Counted from the first letter of the stretch, positions 33,888 to 43,291 are shown. The stretch: 64,000 bases of DNA from CAYHVK01 sp964360255 (GCA_964360255.1 CAYHVK010000004.1:124001-188000), one strand, 5' to 3'. Translations and numbers: made by a program. The notes: a model not told the origin generated them from the sequence alone.

Positions 33888-34501
33888 AAATCAGTGATCA
33901 AAGTAAAATCTGAATGTTTAAGAAGAGCGGCGGCCGGCAGCTCTTTGTCTGCAGCCATCATTCTTTCAACGACGGATTCTTTTTTAGCTCCGCGCACGAT
34001 CATCAAAATGGATTTGGTTTTTAAAAAGGCACCTAGACCAAAGGTCTGACCCCATGTTCCCTTCTCAAGATCTAAAACTTCAAGGGTTTTATTCGTCAGC
34101 GGCAAGCAGCCACTGAAAAACTCAGTTTGAATTCCGGGCTCATGAAAAGCCACGTGGCCGTTCATTCCTAAACCTAAAATGGCTAAGTCTGCCACTTCAT
34201 CGCCTTTATCGAAAAAGCTCATTTGCTTTTGATAGCTAGCGAGATGATCAATAAAAAACTGTCTGAAGATATGCTTCTTCGGGCCTGTGGCTACGTCATC
34301 GATCTGGATAAACTTAAGGCCCTTCAAAAAGCCATGATTCTGAGCCTGCCAATCTTTATAAAGGGCTTTAGGCGTCTCACCGGCGGGCAGGTAAACGCTT
34401 TGAGCGTTGTACTTCTGTTTGCGTTCGGCCAGCCAGGTATTCGCTGCAGCAACCCAACTCGACTCGTCTTTGCATCTTAAGTGACGTGAATAAGAACCCA
34501 T
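33884..34501 (-). CDS. NagB/6-phosphogluconolactonase-fold protein with Asp-to-Asn change
   Basis: 205 residues from the ATG at 34501. It resembles glucosamine-6-phosphate deaminase: LPAGETPKALYKDW (phosphate loop), FIQIDDV, and GLGMNGHVAFHEPG. In NagB the last motif is GxGxDGHIAFNEP, with catalytic D141, H143 and E148. Here H116 and E121 keep their spacing, but the Asp is N114. The product may therefore be a weak or different isomerase, or a sugar-phosphate-binding protein. It is divergent from a PIG-L deacetylase gene 40 bases away. Confidence 0.72.
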   Translation of the reverse strand: MGSYSRHLRCKDESSWVAAANTWLAERKQKYNAQSVYLPAGETPKALYKDWQAQNHGFLKGLKFIQIDDVATGPKKHIFRQFFIDHLASYQKQMSFFDKGDEVADLAILGLGMNGHVAFHEPGIQTEFFSGCLPLTNKTLEVLDLEKGTWGQTFGLGAFLKTKSILMIVRGAKKESVVERMMAADKELPAAALLKHSDFTLITDF

Positions 34502-34541
34502 GATCAAATGCTAACTAAAGAATGTCGGAGCGGCAAAGCTT

Positions 34542-35267
34542 ATGTCACAAGGTTCTAAAAACCGTACTAAAAAAAGTCAGAAGAAAAAATACAACGTAGT
34601 TATCTGTGCGCATCCAGATGATGAAACCATTTTCTTCGGTGGTCTTATACAGAAATATAAAACCCACCCTTGGCTTGTGGCCTGCGCCACTGACGGCAAT
34701 GCTGATGGTATGGGCGCTAAGCGTGCGGAAGATTTTAAAAAAGCCTGTCGTCAATTAGGCGTGGCCGAAACCGTGATGTTTGGTTTTCCGGATGTTTTTA
34801 ATCAGCGCTTAAATATAGAGGCGCTACAAGAAAAGATTGCTGAGCTGCCTGAGGCTTTTGCGATTTATACTCATGGTCCGGTTGGCGAATACGGTCATCC
34901 TCACCACCAAGATGTGGGACTTGCGACTTTTCAATTTTATAATAAGCAGCGCCCTCAACGCCCCACTTACGGTGTGGCTTACAACTGCTCCCCAGAAGTT
35001 TTAGTAGCGCTCAGCGATGAACAGTTCGCAAAGAAAGCCCAAATTCTTAGCCAGATTTATGGCAGCGAAACTCAGCGCTTTCAAAATATCTTGCCCTGCA
35101 CTTTCAGCGAAGGCTTTTGTCGTTTTACTTTAAAAGAAATTGAGAGTTTGTACGCGTACTATACGCAAAAGAAAGTACCGCAGAAAAATGATTTGATTAA
35201 ATACCGCTGGCTTTTACCATTTCTAGAAATGCACAAAGACGAGCCCACGGGGCCTCGTCTTTTTTAA
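34542..35267 (+). CDS. PIG-L/LmbE-family N-acetylglucosaminyl deacetylase-like protein
   Basis: 241 residues. Zinc-binding motifs are intact: AHPDDETIFFGG at 23-34, TDGNADG, and GEYGHPHHQDVG, the HxxH part that completes the site. Family members deacetylate GlcNAc groups on small molecules, lipids or glycans. There is a basic N-terminal tail (NRTKKSQKKK) and no signal peptide. The head-to-head NagB-like gene suggests a joint role with amino sugars. It converges with the next gene, with stops adjacent. Confidence 0.85.
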   Translation: MSQGSKNRTKKSQKKKYNVVICAHPDDETIFFGGLIQKYKTHPWLVACATDGNADGMGAKRAEDFKKACRQLGVAETVMFGFPDVFNQRLNIEALQEKIAELPEAFAIYTHGPVGEYGHPHHQDVGLATFQFYNKQRPQRPTYGVAYNCSPEVLVALSDEQFAKKAQILSQIYGSETQRFQNILPCTFSEGFCRFTLKEIESLYAYYTQKKVPQKNDLIKYRWLLPFLEMHKDEPTGPRLF

Positions 35268-35759
35268 TTACTGCGCCGACTCAACGTTATTAATTTCTTC
35301 TTCGAGAGTCATTAAACGTTTTTTGATGGCGCGATATCGAGGGCTGATATTTTTCAAAGTGGCTTGGCGATCTTCCATTGAATTGATGAGTTCTTCTTTA
35401 TCTTTTGCCGCCACACTCTTTAAATATCTCGTACATGATGTTGGAACCAAAAGTTGCTTCTTAATATCATTACAAAGCTGAGCGATATCATCTTCAGTGA
35501 TTTTCTCGCCCGCGCCTTTGCCTTCAATGGCTCCGATTAAATTAGGCAGTAGTGATTTCACTTCATCAACCACGAAGAGATAAATCGGTTCGATTTTTTG
35601 CAATTCAGTCAGCTGAGAGGCTCGCTCTTTCTTTAGCTTTTCAATATTTTCATTTACTGGCTTTTCGCTTTTCCATAGCTCGTGAAATCCTTCAAAAGCC
35701 CAAGCTTGTGATAGGCCAAAAGCGAACAGTATTACGAATAGTCTAAATGATTTGCGCAT
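35268..35759 (-). CDS. Secreted helical protein of unknown function
   Basis: 163 residues from the ATG at 35759, which has GGGGAGG close upstream and opens a good signal peptide (MRKSFRLFVILFAFGLSQAWA). The mature part is Lys/Glu-rich and helical (EKLKKERASQLTELQKI, DRQATLKNISPRYRAIKKRL, MTLEEEINNVESAQ). It has two Cys (QLCNDIKK and TSCTRY) that could form a disulfide. No family is recognised. Confidence 0.65.
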   Translation of the reverse strand: MRKSFRLFVILFAFGLSQAWAFEGFHELWKSEKPVNENIEKLKKERASQLTELQKIEPIYLFVVDEVKSLLPNLIGAIEGKGAGEKITEDDIAQLCNDIKKQLLVPTSCTRYLKSVAAKDKEELINSMEDRQATLKNISPRYRAIKKRLMTLEEEINNVESAQ

Positions 35760-35879
35760 GTTTCCTCCCCTCGATCTACCTATTATGTAAAGCAAGGCCC
35801 AGGCCAGCTCAGAGAGAAGCTACAGACTCTAAACCCACCCTTAACTGTCTAGGTTAAAGTTTATGTACAAAACTAATAC

Positions 35880-35894
35880 GTCTCAAAATGAGAC
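35880..35894. promoter_or_regulatory. Palindrome GTCTCAAAATGAGAC (site 1)
   Basis: GTCTCA-AAA-TGAGAC is a perfect 6-3-6 inverted repeat. It ends 38 bases before the TTCACA -35 box of the candidate promoter of the lipoprotein gene at 36052. Sister sites are at 57029-57043 and 61420-61434. Confidence 0.55.
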
Positions 35895-35931
35895 CTTATA
35901 TTTTGTTAAGAAGCAGACACAGTTGATGAGT

Positions 35932-35959
35932 TTCACACCGTAAAGAATTCATAAATAAT
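35932..35959 (+). promoter_or_regulatory. Candidate sigma-70 promoter of the Tyr-rich lipoprotein gene
   Basis: TTCACA (35932-35937), a 16-base spacer and AATAAT (35954-35959) each match the consensus at five of six positions. The leader to the ATG at 36052 would be about 85 bases. The rest of the 35760-36051 gap holds the palindrome at 35880 and no other structure I can identify. Confidence 0.5.
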
Positions 35960-36051
35960 TTCAATTTTAAATCTCGCATTGCAATCGTCATAGCGCCATG
36001 AGAAACAACGCTCGACTTAATTAACCAATCCTTTGAAAGGGGACGAGACAA

Positions 36052-36795
36052 ATGAAAAAGACACTCAATCTATTTCTAGCAGTTCTTGCTACAGTTGCAG
36101 TTGTGGCTTGCACAGGCGGCGGCGGAACAACATCTACAGGCGGAGTGCCATTCACTCATGCTGAATTAGCTAAAGAGTTCGTATATCGCCTAAACGTTGA
36201 TAAAGGCTATGACGTTGAACTCGTTAAAACTAACACCCTTCAATACAACTACATCGTTGTTTACGATTATGACTTCGGCACTTACGATGCTTATTACATC
36301 GGCAACTACAATGTTGGTGAGAACCTTTCTAACTACCTCAACAACTACTCTTATAAGTTCTCTTATGACCTTATTAAAGAATTCGACGGCACTTACTACG
36401 ATCCAGATTCAGGTAAGTCTTTCGAGAAAGTTCAAGCGACTCCAAAAGATCGTATGAAACTTGCGGCTATCAAAGAAGGTCTTCTTGTTGCAAAAGCATC
36501 TAAAACTTTACAAGCTGAATTCGGTTTAAGCGCTGAGCGTGGTAACGAAATGGCTAAGTTAGCGATTATGCTTAAAAACACTCCAAAAGAGACGATGACT
36601 GATGCAGATTACGATCGCTATTCAGTTGCTGGTTTCGGCTCAAGCATCACTGAATTCAAAGCGGCGACTGCTAAAGCGCTAGTTGGTGATAAAGCTGACT
36701 TGAACGCTCTTATTGGTAAAGCAGCTGTTACAAATGGTATTACTCCAGAAGACGCACGCGGTATCGTGTCTAAATTCTCTGGTCTATCTTTGTAA
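36052..36795 (+). CDS. Tyr/Asn-rich lipoprotein of unknown function
   Basis: 247 residues. A lipobox VVAC puts the lipidated Cys at residue 20, followed by a Gly/Thr linker. Residues ~60-115 are unusually rich in Tyr, Asn and Asp, including YNYIVVYDYDFGTYDAYYIG, and the rest is helical (KASKTLQAEFGLSAERGNEM). A strong ribosome-binding site (AAAGGGG) and a good promoter suggest substantial expression. No family is recognised. It precedes the operon of the 1038-residue protein and a terminator-like hairpin lies after its stop. Confidence 0.75.
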   Translation: MKKTLNLFLAVLATVAVVACTGGGGTTSTGGVPFTHAELAKEFVYRLNVDKGYDVELVKTNTLQYNYIVVYDYDFGTYDAYYIGNYNVGENLSNYLNNYSYKFSYDLIKEFDGTYYDPDSGKSFEKVQATPKDRMKLAAIKEGLLVAKASKTLQAEFGLSAERGNEMAKLAIMLKNTPKETMTDADYDRYSVAGFGSSITEFKAATAKALVGDKADLNALIGKAAVTNGITPEDARGIVSKFSGLSL

Positions 36796-36847
36796 GCATT
36801 TCACACCGTTAAAATAATTACCCTGCAACTAATGCAGTGTGTTATAA

Positions 36848-36880
36848 ATGGGCTTCTATGAAAAGAAGCCCATTTTTTTT
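36848..36880 (+). terminator. Intrinsic terminator whose loop contains the next start codon
   Basis: ATGGGCTTCT (36848-36857) and AGAAGCCCAT (36864-36873) form a perfect 10-bp stem with a six-base loop ATGAAA, followed by eight T residues (36873-36880). This is a textbook rho-independent terminator, 53 bases after the lipoprotein gene. The loop ATG is also the best start of the next gene, and the T run encodes Phe codons of its signal peptide, so the hairpin could act as an attenuator or hide the start. Confidence 0.8.
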
Positions 36881-39800
36881 ACTATTATTCGTTGTATTTC
36901 AAACGGCCCTATTTTCGGCTCAAGCCAGCCCGCTAGGGGACTCTCCCCGCCACGTACCGCTTGATGAGTATATACGACCGGCAGCCACCGATCTTATATA
37001 TAATGGGAAGCTTTTATTCCCTGCTGAAGCTACTCAGCTGAAGAAGCAAGGGACTGATATTTCTCAGTTAAACCCTGCAGAATCAGACATTTACAAGAAT
37101 CAAACAACACTCCAAAGCGATAACTTAAACATTCAAAGTGGCGCCCGAGTTAAATACCTTGAGGTGATTGCCTCCCCCCTTAAATTCTATCGTTTTAACG
37201 TACAAGATCGCTCAACTGGCGAAATGCATACTATTCTTTTAGGTAAGCGGGCTCAGACTCTTTTGCTTCGTAAAGCAATGCTTCGCCGCTTGGGTTATCA
37301 GATTCCGGCGATGAAGCGTTTAGCTCGTCTGACTGTAGAATTTTCGTCATCCATCGCTAAGGCCGACTTCATTGAAAATCGTGGCACCGGCCTTCAGATG
37401 AATGCCGATGGAGATAAAGAATGGATATTAAACTTAGATGATAAGAATTCGAATGTTATTGAGTTTCAAGATGTGATCGCCCTTTCACCAACTCCGGCCA
37501 TTACTAACGTAGCTGAAGGTTTCTTAGAGCCGCTTATTAAAGGTCGCCGTGCGATTAATGGTTTGATTCTACCTTATAACTTAGTCGATGTGACTTCTGT
37601 TGAAGGTTTACGTTGGTGCTCGAACCCAGTTCGTCAGAACGCCATTAACTTCCCGCTTTATGATAACGAAGCTTTCTCAACTTCAATTGATGACCTTCGG
37701 TGGATGATGCGCAAAGTTTCGCGCCTCACTCGCCAAGACTTCGTTGAGATCGTAAAAGAGGCGCAGTTTCCGTACCCATCAGATTTATTGATGGTTGAGA
37801 AATTGATCGCTCGTCGCAACTGCGCTCGTCGTATTATAAAAACTGAAGGCCAAGATCTTCCATTCAATCCGCAAGTGAGTGCGCCTCCGCACCTTGTTGA
37901 CGGTCAGCTCTTAAAAGAAGAGTTCGAAGGCTTTGCTGCTCGTTATGCAATGGGTGAAGAAGAGTCTCCGGTCGCACCAAAAGAGATCTTCTCGCTTTTT
38001 GAAAGTAAAGTGATCGGTACGGCTATCGATAAACTCGTTAGCAAAATCAACAGTGATATTTTGCCATTCACATCGCCGGCACAAATCGGCATGAACAAAC
38101 AACAAGATGAACTTTTAAAAGATCTTCTCTCGTTTATTAAAACTGGTAAACCTCGTTCACGCGACTTCGGTATTTGGGCGACGCCTTTCTTACAAGGCAA
38201 CTTAATCGCGTCTCGTGAAGTTGTCGCTGGTAGCTATATGGGGACGGACAACCGTATTTCATTAGTCGACACTTTCGGCTTCGCAGTTGAAACAGGTCTT
38301 ACAGGTGGAGCGTTAGGTCTCAGCCCATCAAAGCTTCTCACTGGTCAGGCCAGCATGAGCTATTTGAAGCAGTTCGCTCATGTACGTCCACTCGATAGCG
38401 TGAAAAACTCACTCAAAGAGCCTTATCGCAATATTATTGTTCCACTTGTTAAAAAAGATATCGCAAAAGTGATTCCTACTGGCTTAGCGGCGCAGTTTGA
38501 AAAATTAGATTATGAGGCTCAAGTTACGAAAGCTAAAGAGATCGTTGAAGTATTTAAGTCTGAACTTCACGATGGCGAATCGATCATTATCACTGAGAGC
38601 TTCGGTCCGTCACTTGGCGTGTTTGCTGGTATCGATTTAGGTAAAGAAATTTTATTTGAGAAAAGACTTGTGGCGCAAGCTGCAATTCGCGCTCAACAGC
38701 AGACGATTTCACGTCTTCACTTATTACGTATTGGTGACAAAATTCACGTTTATAAAGACCGTGGCAATATTAAATCACTTTCTTTCATCGTGGCTTTACA
38801 GGCGAACATCGAAGTTCTTAATATTCGCGCGAAATTCACTAAGGGCACAGCTAGCACGGCGTTTTACCAAGCTAGTATTGACCCGAACCTTGATGCGAAC
38901 CCAGATTTAGTTCTGAATTTAGCCGCTATTCGTGATGTTCTTATGAAAAGCAATATCTCGAAACTTAAGAGCGTTGATGACCCTGAAATTCTTGAGCACA
39001 AGCTTAAAGAAGGACAATTCGAGATCAACTTCTTGATCTGGAACCACCTTTCTTTAAAACAAGCAGATCGTATTAAGGTTCTTCGCGCAAAAGAAACTCA
39101 GCCTGAGTATTACCTCCGCAGTCTTCGTGGTGAACGTAATGGTCAAGACTTCCAGACTCTTTCAGTCAATGTTCTCAATGAATTGATCGCTGAAGCCTTG
39201 AGCGGAAACGTAAAAGTCTCAAATGCTCTCACTGGCGATCCGGCTGATAGTATTTTAGGCAAGTCACACGCTCGTTATTCATACTTTGAAGGCGAAGTGA
39301 ATCCAGCCATTGCACCGGCGAAAGAGACATTCCGCGAGAAATTCGTGGGAGTTATTTATCGCTGGAAGGGCTGGTCAGCTGAGAAAGCAAAACTACAGAA
39401 AATCGTAGCCGACTACTCAGCTCGTTATAACTTTAAGTTCTTCGAAGACAATACGTTTTCGTTAATTAATAAAGCTCAACTTTATACATTAACTCTCCGT
39501 ATCTTCGTTTACGATAAAGGTATTAACTTTATTGGTAGCAGGCCAGCAAAAGAAGTGGAGCAAATCTTTAAAGATCACTTTAGAGCCAAGAGCCGGGTTG
39601 ATAAATTACAAGAGCGAATAGATGCCCTAAGAAGCTTCTTCGTTTACCGCAATAACTGGGCTCGCGCCGTCGCTGACGGCAAAACAAGTCGCGCCGCCGA
39701 TCAAATCACTCAGCTCGTGAGCTTACTTGAAGCTTCATTAGATAAAGACGGCCTTATTAAAATCGTGGGCGGCCCACGTAACATTTTAATTCAGAGCATT

Positions 39801-39974
39801 CTACAAGGTTTCTTAAAAGGTGAAGATGGCGCCTACGCGAAGATTCCGGTTGAAGGTCACCAGATTGGTGAATTCGGCAGCGCGAACTACGCTGGCCCAC
39901 TCACGACTCTACAACTTGATCTGGGTATGACTGAGAGTGAATTCTTCGTCTACTGGCTCTTGAGGAGAATCTAA
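36858..39974 (+). CDS. Very large secreted protein of unknown function
   Basis: 1038 residues from the ATG at 36858; the signal peptide MKRSPFFLLLFVVFQTALFS (cleavage near SAQA) supports this start over the GTG 21 bases upstream. The mature protein has no low-complexity linker and no recognised domain. It mixes helical parts (LRKAMLRRLGYQIPAMKRLA) with beta-like parts (DGESIIITESFGPSLGVFAG; LRIGDKIHVYKDRG), and a charged helix near 905-960. Its stop overlaps the start of a subtilase gene (TAATG), so the two are made together and may be partners or substrate and processing protease. Confidence 0.72.
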   Translation: MKRSPFFLLLFVVFQTALFSAQASPLGDSPRHVPLDEYIRPAATDLIYNGKLLFPAEATQLKKQGTDISQLNPAESDIYKNQTTLQSDNLNIQSGARVKYLEVIASPLKFYRFNVQDRSTGEMHTILLGKRAQTLLLRKAMLRRLGYQIPAMKRLARLTVEFSSSIAKADFIENRGTGLQMNADGDKEWILNLDDKNSNVIEFQDVIALSPTPAITNVAEGFLEPLIKGRRAINGLILPYNLVDVTSVEGLRWCSNPVRQNAINFPLYDNEAFSTSIDDLRWMMRKVSRLTRQDFVEIVKEAQFPYPSDLLMVEKLIARRNCARRIIKTEGQDLPFNPQVSAPPHLVDGQLLKEEFEGFAARYAMGEEESPVAPKEIFSLFESKVIGTAIDKLVSKINSDILPFTSPAQIGMNKQQDELLKDLLSFIKTGKPRSRDFGIWATPFLQGNLIASREVVAGSYMGTDNRISLVDTFGFAVETGLTGGALGLSPSKLLTGQASMSYLKQFAHVRPLDSVKNSLKEPYRNIIVPLVKKDIAKVIPTGLAAQFEKLDYEAQVTKAKEIVEVFKSELHDGESIIITESFGPSLGVFAGIDLGKEILFEKRLVAQAAIRAQQQTISRLHLLRIGDKIHVYKDRGNIKSLSFIVALQANIEVLNIRAKFTKGTASTAFYQASIDPNLDANPDLVLNLAAIRDVLMKSNISKLKSVDDPEILEHKLKEGQFEINFLIWNHLSLKQADRIKVLRAKETQPEYYLRSLRGERNGQDFQTLSVNVLNELIAEALSGNVKVSNALTGDPADSILGKSHARYSYFEGEVNPAIAPAKETFREKFVGVIYRWKGWSAEKAKLQKIVADYSARYNFKFFEDNTFSLINKAQLYTLTLRIFVYDKGINFIGSRPAKEVEQIFKDHFRAKSRVDKLQERIDALRSFFVYRNNWARAVADGKTSRAADQITQLVSLLEASLDKDGLIKIVGGPRNILIQSILQGFLKGEDGAYAKIPVEGHQIGEFGSANYAGPLTTLQLDLGMTESEFFVYWLLRRI

Positions 39975-42904
39975 TGAGAAAGTTTATTCGCCAGCTGAGT
40001 CAGTTTAGCTTAACCGCCTCATTACTTGCTTCTTTAACGACAGCTTCGGCGCAGCCTGGTGCTGACCCCTACTCTCGCTATCAGTGGGGCCTCGTCAACG
40101 ATGGCTCTACTTTTGAAGAAGAAATTACGGATATCGTTTCAATTCAGCGCAAAGGCATGGCGGGCTACGATATTGGCTACAAAGCTGTTCAAGCTCTTGA
40201 AGCCAAATTAAAAAAGACTCCAGTGGTAGCTGTTTTTGATTTTGGCGTTGATTACGAACATAAAGATCTCGTTGATCAAATCTATAAAAACGAGGCCGAA
40301 TGTGTAAACGGTAAAATTGCAATCGGTGAAGCAAAAGAAGATAAAGATGGTAATGGCTATAAAGGCGATTGCATGGGCATTAACTTGACCACGCGCAATC
40401 CCCTTTTCAAAAACCGCCCTTCTGATGATAACGGTCACGGTACACACGTGGCTGGTATTATCGCCGCCACTCGCAATAACGGCCTTGGTATTGCGGGCGT
40501 AAGCTCACGAATCAAAATCTTACCTATTAAAGTACTCTCAAGCGAAAAAGAAGCTCCAGCAAGAGGCGAAGCGGTAAAAATGACTTCAGACTTAGTTGCT
40601 GAAGGTATTATGTACGCAATTAAACGTAAAGTTGATGTAATCAATATGAGCATGGGCTGGCCCATTTCTCAGAACACTGAACTTGTACAAACAGCGATTC
40701 GCGCAGCTCTCGAGCAAGGCATTGTGGTTGTAGCCGCTGCTGGTAACAACAACAGCTCTTCACCAATCTACCCGTGCGCACAACAAGGTGTTCTCTGCGT
40801 TGGCTCAATGGATCCAGATGGTCAGCTTAGCGGCTACTCAAACTTCGGTGGTTATATTGATATTCTAGCTCCAGGTAGCAAGATTTTAAGTACATTCCCT
40901 GCGACACTCACTCCGTCATTCTTCTCGGCGCAAGGTTATGAATATAAAAGTGGTACATCACAAGCGGCTCCGTTCGTAGCGGCAGCAGCAGCCCTTATTA
41001 AAGGAGCATTACCATCAGCAACTCCCGCTGAAGTTCGTAATCGTCTTCTCGACGCTACTCAGCCTTCACTCGAAAAAAATAAATTCGTGAGTGGCGGTTT
41101 CGTTAAGCTTGATCTCATTGTTCAGAATTTAAATAAAGGTGTTACGGCGCCGGCTCGCCCAGTTTTTAAAGGCAAAGATTATGTTACAGTTGATGGCGCT
41201 TCACTTCGTATCGACTACCGCATTCCAATTGACGGAACAGCTGTGGCTGGCCCGGTTCAGTTTCAATCTTTGAATCCTGATATTCGTGTGATTTCAGCTC
41301 AGAAAAGCGCCAAAGAAATTCGTGTGGTAGCGCAAGCGGCTTCACGTCGCGCTCACTCAGACTGGAAATTTAAACTCACTTTCAATGGTCAGTCGTACAC
41401 GCACCAAATTCCACTCGCGATGAATCGTAATCGCTCTGGTAAAATGCAAGTGGCGTTACCAGCGGGCGTGAAGGCTTCGACGTTCCAATCGATTACGTCT
41501 TATGATCCGAAATTAGAACTCACAAGCCCGACGCAAGATTATTACTCAACTGTTCAGACTAAAGATGGCGCTCAAGTGACTTTCTGGCAGTTAGCTTTGC
41601 CCAATGGCTTTACGAAACTTTTCACTAAAGTGATCGGCAATTCACGTCAGATCATGCGTATTTTCAGAGTTGATTTGAATGCTGATAAGAAACTTGATTA
41701 CCTTGTCTATACTTATACAAAGGGTGCAGACGAGAAAACAGGCGAAGAAGTTTACAAAGAGTTCTCGGCTTATTACTTAGCCAGCAACGGCGCCGGTTTA
41801 TTTACGGCTGATGGCTACATCACTCCGACAGATAAAGAGCCACGCTTTGCTTTCACAGCTCTTCAAGATATTTACCGCACAGCCTTTATTAAATTCACTT
41901 TAGCGAGCGGCAAAAAAATTATGGTGCCGAGCTTAGTGCAAAATGGCTTTATGCCAGATTTAGATGCGAGCCGTGAAGATCGCAGAAAGCCTTCGATCAA
42001 AACGCACATCTATTACTTACAACCTGTTGAATCAGCCAGCGGTCTTCAGTTCACAACTCGCGTAGCTGACTCTGCAACTGTGCAAGAAGATATTCGTGCG
42101 AAGCTGAATCTTTCGTACTACGAAAAAGTCGATCCGATCTTTACGAACTTTGACCCGAGCAACCGTAACGACGGTCGCTACATCGTGTTCACGGGTCAAG
42201 GTGGTCGCAATCAGTTAGTAGAGGCCACTCTTGGTGATAACGCCGCAGTTTCTTGGAAAGTCGTGGGAAGTCAGTACCATAACTACACTGAAGCGGGACA
42301 ATTCCCTGTGTGGAAGATTCAAAGCTCAAACGGCTTTAGCGATATGAACAATCGCACAGCGACTTTAAACGTCATCGATTCTCAGCGTATTGAGAGCGGA
42401 CTCTGGAATGAAGCAACCCAAGGTTTTGATACTCTTTTCAGATTCACTCACCCTGATCGCACAGAGTCTTTTGTTAGACCGATTCAGTTCTTTGAACACA
42501 ATGGTCTTTACAAATTTATTTTTGAAACAAGCACTGAGCTCGGTTACATGATCACGAACGGAAAAGGTGCTCCCCGCTTCTTCACAACGCCAATCAACCG
42601 CGTCACATTCTTCGGTGATGTGTTCTCGCAAGTGGCCTTCCCGGTACAAGTTCAGACTTCAGCGGGCGCGGCTCCTGGTTTATATATTGATAACTCTTCT
42701 ATCTCAGCGAGCACGACTCGCACTTGGCTTCTCAGCGATTCAGGACCAATTGCTCCAGTTGATTTGACTCTTGAGATTCCGAAGAACTGCAGAACTTTAA
42801 ACCCGGTGAATATTCCTGGTAAAGGTTTATACTACCGCGTGACTTGCGCTGGTGCGGGCAGCGAGAGTTTAGAACTATTACCGATTCAAACAGAGGCGCG
42901 CTAA
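39974..42904 (+). CDS. Large secreted subtilisin-like (S8) serine protease
   Basis: 976 residues. A signal peptide ends at TASA (residue ~26). The catalytic domain spans ~80-390: D89 in VAVFDFGVDYEHKDL (Phe replaces the usual Thr/Ser after Asp), H155 in DDNGHGTHVAGI, Asn258 in AAAGNNN, and S329 in GTSQAAP. An acidic DKDGNGYKGD stretch near 124 resembles a calcium loop. The ~580-residue C-terminal part is beta-rich with an FG-GAP-like DLNADKKLDYLVYTY unit near 573-585 and has four Cys. It is coupled to the gene before it (TAATG) and followed by a Smr gene. Confidence 0.88.
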   Translation: MRKFIRQLSQFSLTASLLASLTTASAQPGADPYSRYQWGLVNDGSTFEEEITDIVSIQRKGMAGYDIGYKAVQALEAKLKKTPVVAVFDFGVDYEHKDLVDQIYKNEAECVNGKIAIGEAKEDKDGNGYKGDCMGINLTTRNPLFKNRPSDDNGHGTHVAGIIAATRNNGLGIAGVSSRIKILPIKVLSSEKEAPARGEAVKMTSDLVAEGIMYAIKRKVDVINMSMGWPISQNTELVQTAIRAALEQGIVVVAAAGNNNSSSPIYPCAQQGVLCVGSMDPDGQLSGYSNFGGYIDILAPGSKILSTFPATLTPSFFSAQGYEYKSGTSQAAPFVAAAAALIKGALPSATPAEVRNRLLDATQPSLEKNKFVSGGFVKLDLIVQNLNKGVTAPARPVFKGKDYVTVDGASLRIDYRIPIDGTAVAGPVQFQSLNPDIRVISAQKSAKEIRVVAQAASRRAHSDWKFKLTFNGQSYTHQIPLAMNRNRSGKMQVALPAGVKASTFQSITSYDPKLELTSPTQDYYSTVQTKDGAQVTFWQLALPNGFTKLFTKVIGNSRQIMRIFRVDLNADKKLDYLVYTYTKGADEKTGEEVYKEFSAYYLASNGAGLFTADGYITPTDKEPRFAFTALQDIYRTAFIKFTLASGKKIMVPSLVQNGFMPDLDASREDRRKPSIKTHIYYLQPVESASGLQFTTRVADSATVQEDIRAKLNLSYYEKVDPIFTNFDPSNRNDGRYIVFTGQGGRNQLVEATLGDNAAVSWKVVGSQYHNYTEAGQFPVWKIQSSNGFSDMNNRTATLNVIDSQRIESGLWNEATQGFDTLFRFTHPDRTESFVRPIQFFEHNGLYKFIFETSTELGYMITNGKGAPRFFTTPINRVTFFGDVFSQVAFPVQVQTSAGAAPGLYIDNSSISASTTRTWLLSDSGPIAPVDLTLEIPKNCRTLNPVNIPGKGLYYRVTCAGAGSESLELLPIQTEAR

Positions 42905-42907
42905 GCC

Positions 42908-43144
42908 ATGAAATCTTTAGACCTTCATGGTTATACAAAAGACGATGCGATCGATGCTATTGATCGCTTTCTCTACGAGTTTGGCTCGAGTAAAGAGAAA
43001 CGTGCGAAGATCGTAACTGGTAAAGGCACTGGTGCTATTCAAAAAGTGACGACGGATTATTTGCGTAAAGCTGGATATCATTTCTCTTATGAGAAGCTGT
43101 CGAATGGGAAAGATAATACCGGCGTTTTAATCGTGTTCGGATAA
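42908..43144 (+). CDS. Small MutS-related (Smr) domain protein
   Basis: 78 residues, essentially one Smr domain: SLDLHGYTKDDAIDAIDRFL (LDLHG motif) and IVTGKGTGAIQKV (TGxGxxS/T motif). Smr domains bind or nick nucleic acid, and stand-alone forms are linked to ribosome-collision rescue. It is cytoplasmic, so its place three bases after a secreted protease gene reflects operon location rather than a shared compartment. Confidence 0.88.
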   Translation: MKSLDLHGYTKDDAIDAIDRFLYEFGSSKEKRAKIVTGKGTGAIQKVTTDYLRKAGYHFSYEKLSNGKDNTGVLIVFG

Positions 43145-43291
43145 ACCCAAATAAATCAAAATATCCGTTAAGATTTTAAAATAACTGAGTCACGACCTTG
43201 GTCGCATCTTTAGACAATTGAAAACACTTTGATTTCTCATTAATCAATTCAATGTTTCAAACCTCTCAAGCATTCATATACTACTCACAGT

